DNA from: an uncultured Lachnospiraceae bacterium
GTDB taxonomy: Bacteria; Bacillota; Clostridia; Lachnospirales; Lachnospiraceae
Direction of reading: 5' to 3'
Assembly (NCBI GenBank): GCA_947593655.1
Contig: CANQDS010000002.1
Coordinates: 19,151-83,150, forward strand
DNA length: 64,000 nt
Below the pieces are notes generated by a model. It worked only from the letters and a program-made list of their open reading frames with translations, was not told the DNA's origin and made no database searches. Every line of letters begins with the position of its first letter. Positions within the stretch are counted from its first letter, which is position 1. Below, piece after piece: positions 59,670-64,000 of the stretch. The position numbers and the translations under genes were made by a program.

Positions 59670-62600
59670 TCACTTTAGATCGATCTGCATTTCTGCCACT
59701 TTGCCCCCGCGCACGAGACGGGTTTCTTCATCCGGAAGAAACGGCGCGCAAATCGTTTGTTTTTTTCCGTTTTTTAATGTCAGCGTCCATTGCTTTACCG
59801 TCCGCCTTCCGGTATGCGGACTGCGGTCTAAGATCCGGTAAGTAACCGGCACTGTTCCAAGGAATACGGTGTCGATCTCTCCGCTCTCCGGGATCAGGTA
59901 ATCCGGGATCAGCGGTTCCAAACAGAGATTTAGTCCATTTTCTGTTATGGAAAACGGCTGCTTTCCGAAGAACATCAGCTGCCAGATCTCCAGAAACTCT
60001 GCGGTCGAACCGGACAGTCTTGCAACGTATCCCCTCCCCCACCGGGAAGGATCCGGATTCGCGCTCGAAGCAAGGAAGGAAACATTTTCCAGTGGACTGC
60101 GTCCGTAACGCGCCGGATCCAGAAACGGAACGGCCGCTTTGCGGAAATCCCCGGAAAATTCTTCATAAAGCCCGCTTCTTAAGAGTTCCAGCAGATACTT
60201 ATATTCCATATGCAGCCAGATGGACTCGTTTTCGAGCCATCCCGGAGTAAACGCTTTCGCCCGCCCGGCTTCAAAACTGACGCCTTCCAGACTTTCATTT
60301 ACTTTGTACATGCATAATTTCCGGTCATAGAGGCCGCTGTTTTTCACATGCTCTGCCATTTTACGCTTTTCTTCCGTGGAAAACGGCAGCTTCATCCAAT
60401 GCACCGGCCCCTCTAAAAATAACGGCAGCGGCGACGGTGTCAGCTTCTTCGGAAGCGGTCCGTCCTCCGTGTCTGCGATCTCCTCCGCCGTATAAGTGAA
60501 ATACGTAGGGATCACACCGTTTTCTCCGAAGGATATGGCCGCATGGACGGCATCTTCCGCCGCCTGTTCCATGACGGTCAAACCCGCCAGCAGCGCTTCG
60601 GTTTCCAGCACCAGACGCTGCCCCGAAAATCCGGTTGAAACCGCTGCGCGGTATTCTTCCTTTCTGCGGTTCATCAAATCCCAGCGGACATACGGATCGC
60701 TGTTTTCCTCCAGGATCCCCGCAACGTCGAAAAATAAATTCCTGATTTCATAAAACAGTTCCACATTGAGTCCATGCCGTTTTACGGCTTTTTTGACAAA
60801 ACGGATCAGACGCAGCAGCTCGCAGGTTTCCGGCATCGACGATCCGAAAAGCCCCGGCAGGCCGTTCAGCGCGTCGTACCATCCGGGCTTTCCGCCCTCC
60901 ATTTCGATCCCCATTCCGGCTGCGTCCAGCGTAGCGGTTTTGATGGTGCACAAAAGAAGGAGCTTTTCGATCAGCGTACTGTGCGCGGTATCTCCGTGCG
61001 CGGTCCTTACCCATTTGCCGGAAACGGATTCCAGTTCCGTCAGGGCATGATACTGGCGCAGGCCGTCTGCAGTTTTCCGGTAACGCTTTGCCCTCGGATT
61101 TACTGTCGCGCGGGGCGCATACCAGCGATAATCGGAATTTCCGAACAGCAGGCTGCGTTCCCTCTCCGGATAGACTGCCAGATAATTTTCAATCAGATCC
61201 AGATTATAGGTCCAGTGGTCACACCAGTATCCTTCGGAAAAATCAGCTTCCGGTTCTCGAAAGGCCGAGCAGACGGTCTCTGCTGTCAGCTTCATGACTT
61301 CGTCTTTGGACAGCCCCCACTCCTCCGCTTCCATTGCAAACGCGCCCGGCGTAAACGGCTGTGACAGGATCTTTTCCGCACGGCCGCGGCATTGGGCCGG
61401 AACCCAGCCGAGGATTTCGTTTAGACATTCCGGAGAGAGCAGATATTTTTCCGCCGTCAGCACCAGCGGATTGTATCCATCCGGCTGGATCAGTTCGTAA
61501 AAAGTACGGATGTTCCGCTCACCCAGTTCCGGGGCAAAACGCACGTCGCAGCGGCGGTTCTGGTTCACGTCCCGATAATTTCCGTTTCCTTGTGCAAAAT
61601 ACTCTCCGCCCAGAGAAAAATAATTGTACTCGCGTTCCGGATCCCCATGCTTGCGCGAATAAAGGTAAAAAGGCACACGCTTTCCGCCGCTTTCAAAGAA
61701 ATAAGCAACGCCGCCGCGCAGCAGATTGTCCAGATAAGTCTGACGGCAGTAACCGTCGAAAACAGGATCCGCCGTCTTTGTCCGGACTGCGGAAGTAAGC
61801 TCCCCGATCAGTTCTGCGGCCTGCCTGCGTTTTTCCAGAAACCATTCCGCCCCGCTGATCTGCCCGGCAAGCGTCTGTACTTCTTCTTTCCCGCCGGCCT
61901 GCCCGTAGAGCGAATATAATATGGTCTGTTCACCGGGTGCAAGTGTGGTTTTGAGCGGGAAGAAACAGCATGGAAATGCATTTTCCAGCGACTGTTTTTT
62001 CCCGGAAAAAGCGTCAAGCCCCGATGCGGCAAACGCATCCGGTTTTTCGAACGCGGTATCCTCGCCGAATACGAGGCGCTGATCCGCCAGCGGAGACAAA
62101 CGGCTGCCGACACCATCCCATCCCAGACAGAAATTGCAGCCTTTCACTTCGGTTACCCACGCAGTATCGGCCATTGACGCCCGCACCTTATAGCACGCCA
62201 GCCCTTTGTCGGCATCTTCTACGCGCATCCACGCCGTTGCCAGCTGCGTCATGTTCTTTAACGCATCCTGATCCACGCCGTAAGGAACCACTTCCGGCAT
62301 TCCGTCGAGGATCTCCAGCTCCAGCGGATGATCCGAAACGTTTGTAAGGGTAAGCATCCGCGCCAGCGCCGCCGTCCGTTCATGCGGGATCCCGAAATAA
62401 ACAACCGACGCTTCCATGCCGCTTTCTTTTGTTGTGATCTCCAGTTCTCCCGCCCCGATATGCATATCGCCGCCGGAAAACAGCTCGGCATATTCTCCGT
62501 TGATCCGGCCAAACGTGCGGAACCCCCGCGTCTTTACATCGCGGTAAGCGCAGTAAGCGGGCGAAAATTCCATGATGGCATGGTCTTTATCCTGCGCGCC

Positions 62601-62744
62601 GAAGCTGCAGACCGCCTGCCCGCGGTTATTGTAATAGCACCAGACCGGAACGCCCATCGGTCCTGCGATTCCCGGAAGAAAGCTTGAAAACGGCGGTTTC
62701 GCCTGATAATTTTCGATCACATAGCGTTCTTTTTCATCAAACAT
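59670..62744 (-). CDS. Large GH94-like (cellobiose phosphorylase-related) protein
   Basis: A cytoplasmic protein of 1024 residues, longer than cellobiose phosphorylase (about 810) and near the size of oligoglucan phosphorylases (GH94 SOGP, GH149, GH161). The N-terminal beta domain starts SSFLPGIAGPMGVPVWCYYN and includes FGAQDKDHAIMEFSPAYCAY. The helical catalytic part has YFAQGNGNYRDVNQNRR and GYWCDHWTYNLDLIENYLA. The DWND segment carrying the catalytic Asp of classical GH94 is not seen, so activity and family number are open. ATG 62744 follows AAGGAG and overlaps the upstream gene by 8 bases. Confidence 0.75.
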   Translation of the reverse strand: MFDEKERYVIENYQAKPPFSSFLPGIAGPMGVPVWCYYNNRGQAVCSFGAQDKDHAIMEFSPAYCAYRDVKTRGFRTFGRINGEYAELFSGGDMHIGAGELEITTKESGMEASVVYFGIPHERTAALARMLTLTNVSDHPLELEILDGMPEVVPYGVDQDALKNMTQLATAWMRVEDADKGLACYKVRASMADTAWVTEVKGCNFCLGWDGVGSRLSPLADQRLVFGEDTAFEKPDAFAASGLDAFSGKKQSLENAFPCCFFPLKTTLAPGEQTILYSLYGQAGGKEEVQTLAGQISGAEWFLEKRRQAAELIGELTSAVRTKTADPVFDGYCRQTYLDNLLRGGVAYFFESGGKRVPFYLYSRKHGDPEREYNYFSLGGEYFAQGNGNYRDVNQNRRCDVRFAPELGERNIRTFYELIQPDGYNPLVLTAEKYLLSPECLNEILGWVPAQCRGRAEKILSQPFTPGAFAMEAEEWGLSKDEVMKLTAETVCSAFREPEADFSEGYWCDHWTYNLDLIENYLAVYPERERSLLFGNSDYRWYAPRATVNPRAKRYRKTADGLRQYHALTELESVSGKWVRTAHGDTAHSTLIEKLLLLCTIKTATLDAAGMGIEMEGGKPGWYDALNGLPGLFGSSMPETCELLRLIRFVKKAVKRHGLNVELFYEIRNLFFDVAGILEENSDPYVRWDLMNRRKEEYRAAVSTGFSGQRLVLETEALLAGLTVMEQAAEDAVHAAISFGENGVIPTYFTYTAEEIADTEDGPLPKKLTPSPLPLFLEGPVHWMKLPFSTEEKRKMAEHVKNSGLYDRKLCMYKVNESLEGVSFEAGRAKAFTPGWLENESIWLHMEYKYLLELLRSGLYEEFSGDFRKAAVPFLDPARYGRSPLENVSFLASSANPDPSRWGRGYVARLSGSTAEFLEIWQLMFFGKQPFSITENGLNLCLEPLIPDYLIPESGEIDTVFLGTVPVTYRILDRSPHTGRRTVKQWTLTLKNGKKQTICAPFLPDEETRLVRGGKVAEMQIDLK

Positions 62745-64000
62745 TTTCATTCTCCTTCCTGCCAAGTTCTACGGTAAAGGAAAGCACCGGATCCTCCGGC
62801 AGTTCCTCCCGCGGGATGACTGCCGCCAAACCCTGTCCGTTCCATGTTTTATCCTTGCATGTGACGCTTGTCACCTGATATTCGCCCCAGTCCAGCGCGT
62901 CCGGATTTAAGAAGCGCACATGGATCCTTCTTCCGGCGGCCGTACATTCGATTTCCGCGGCGCCCGCCCGAAACAGTTCTGCGGTCAGCTTCGGCGCAAT
63001 GGACAGATCGCCCATTTTTCCGCAGATGCCGAATACCTGCGTCTGCATCGTCAGAAGGAACCAGCTTGCCGATCCGGTCAGATACGGATACATTCCTCTG
63101 CCGCGCCCGTCAAAATACTCCGGGATTCCCGGCAGGATCCGGCTTTTGGAAAAATCCATGCTCTGATGGAAGAGGCATTCCAGCACCTTCCAGCCTTCAT
63201 GCGCCAGTCCCCTTGCATACAAGGCATAGGCATACATCACCGCCATGTGGCTGAAAACGGAGCCGTTTTCCTTATGCCCATAGGCAAAACCGAACATCCT
63301 TCCCATATCCAGTTTGACTTCCTTAAAATCTGTATTCAGACAGCAGCCGCCTCGCGCCGGATCGTACAGATACCAGTCCACGGTCCGGACGATTTCCCGA
63401 AGCTTCTTCTCATCCGCCGTCTGGGAAAGTATCGTAAAGACCTGTCCGGTCAGCATCACACGCACGTTTTTCCCGCGCAGTCCTTCCGCCTGACGGCCGG
63501 AATTATCATAATAACTGTTGTACCAGTGCATATCCGCTCCGTCGCTGATCCACTCGGTCCGGTTAATGCGCGTCCGAATCCGCTCCGCCATCGAAGAAAG
63601 CTGGTCGGCAAGGACATGAGAAGAAACCGTTGTTTTTCCCGCATCCTGATCCATCTGTCCGCAATACCGAAGCAGGGCTGCCTGCATTTTTTCGGGATCG
63701 TTTTCATCCGCTTCCTGGAATTCCAGAAGCTCTTTTAACGGAGCGGCAATCTCCACTTCCCGTCCGAGCGCTTCGGTTAGTCCGGCAAGGAGTTCAAAGC
63801 CATATGCATAGGCTGCCGTAAACGCCACGCTTTCCCCGCGTTCCTTCGCCATATCAAGGCCGTCGTTCCAGTCGGCGCCCCGAAGACGCATGAAGCCGTG
63901 TTCCCCGACATCAAAAAACGCCGCCGCAAACTGGATCAGGATATGCTCCAAAACGCTGCCATGCAGACTGGCATACTCTTCTTTTGGCCGTTCCCATTCT
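62737..64000 (-). CDS. GH94-family beta-glucoside phosphorylase, C-terminal part
   Basis: The reading frame is open to the window edge, so the start is outside; about 420 residues are present. The frame begins EWERPKEEYASLHGSVLEHI and includes RGADWNDGLD, which carries the general-acid Asp of GH94. GHKENGSVFSHMAV and YLTGSASWF resemble the phosphate-binding parts. Such enzymes split beta-glucosides with phosphate to give glucose 1-phosphate. Its stop overlaps the next phosphorylase-like gene, so the three carbohydrate genes form one operon on the minus strand. Confidence 0.88.
   Translation of the reverse strand, partial: EWERPKEEYASLHGSVLEHILIQFAAAFFDVGEHGFMRLRGADWNDGLDMAKERGESVAFTAAYAYGFELLAGLTEALGREVEIAAPLKELLEFQEADENDPEKMQAALLRYCGQMDQDAGKTTVSSHVLADQLSSMAERIRTRINRTEWISDGADMHWYNSYYDNSGRQAEGLRGKNVRVMLTGQVFTILSQTADEKKLREIVRTVDWYLYDPARGGCCLNTDFKEVKLDMGRMFGFAYGHKENGSVFSHMAVMYAYALYARGLAHEGWKVLECLFHQSMDFSKSRILPGIPEYFDGRGRGMYPYLTGSASWFLLTMQTQVFGICGKMGDLSIAPKLTAELFRAGAAEIECTAAGRRIHVRFLNPDALDWGEYQVTSVTCKDKTWNGQGLAAVIPREELPEDPVLSFTVELGRKENENV

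Overview
The window reads as a chromosomal segment from a spore-forming, anaerobic member of the Bacillota, class Clostridia, most like Lachnospiraceae. The support is the gene set and its order: formate-tetrahydrofolate ligase next to folD; the sporulation genes yqfC and yqfD followed by phoH and ybeY; mutS-mutL-miaA; mreBCD, a class B PBP, minCDE and rodA in one run; and yggS-sepF-ylmH-lspA-rluD. Most of the sequence is moderately GC-rich, with ATGA start/stop overlaps and GGAGG-type ribosome binding sites. No tRNA, rRNA or CRISPR array was seen.

Layout. Positions 1-10.5 kb (+) hold one-carbon metabolism (fhs end, folD), a zinc-ribbon/TPR membrane protein, rlmH, yqfC-yqfD-phoH, a degenerate PgpH-like protein, ybeY, a DUF3048 lipoprotein and a MurJ/SpoVB-type flippase. 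Positions 10.5-31.7 kb (+) hold a small anchored protein, a 171-base branched-hairpin element, two flavoproteins, mismatch repair, tRNA modification, a PLP enzyme, radC, the mre-PBP-min-rodA morphogenesis block, mgsA, a DD-carboxypeptidase and a small P-loop protein. A KaiC-like/PEP-synthase-like fusion protein follows at 31.9-34.5 kb.

Positions 34.5-45.5 kb form an accessory mosaic with changed base composition and gene directions. It holds a GNAT acetyltransferase, an HTH membrane protein, a PBECR4 nuclease-like gene with an unusual leader, a hexapeptide acetyltransferase, a MATE exporter broken by one stop codon, a PHP phosphatase, an AraC regulator with two ABC exporter half-transporters, and a VapBC-type PIN toxin-antitoxin pair. 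Core genes resume at 45.5-54.5 kb: a HlyD-like protein, yggS, sepF, ylmH, lspA, rluD, a cytidylate-kinase-like gene, dtd, a tyrosine recombinase and plsC. Positions 54.5-64 kb (-) hold an HTH membrane protein, a decayed Rpn-family gene, a LysM membrane protein behind a twin-operator promoter, a chemoreceptor and a beta-glucan degradation cluster (GH30, a large GH94-like protein, and a GH94 phosphorylase cut by the window edge).

The strongest candidate for a new system lies on the minus strand at 37026-36111. A good sigma-A-type promoter is followed by two tandem 54-nt repeats, each able to fold into a hairpin plus an H-type pseudoknot with compensatory changes between the copies. A terminator-like hairpin follows, and then a PBECR4-family nuclease-like gene. 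This is the architecture of a type III (RNA antitoxin) toxin-antitoxin locus, but with a toxin fold different from ToxN, CptN and TenpN as I know them. Other notable items are an exact 37-bp tandem repeat grown from the 3' end of rluD, a 14-bp inverted repeat bracketing a start codon, a PgpH homologue without its metal-binding HD residues, and a short MinE without the usual membrane-targeting end.
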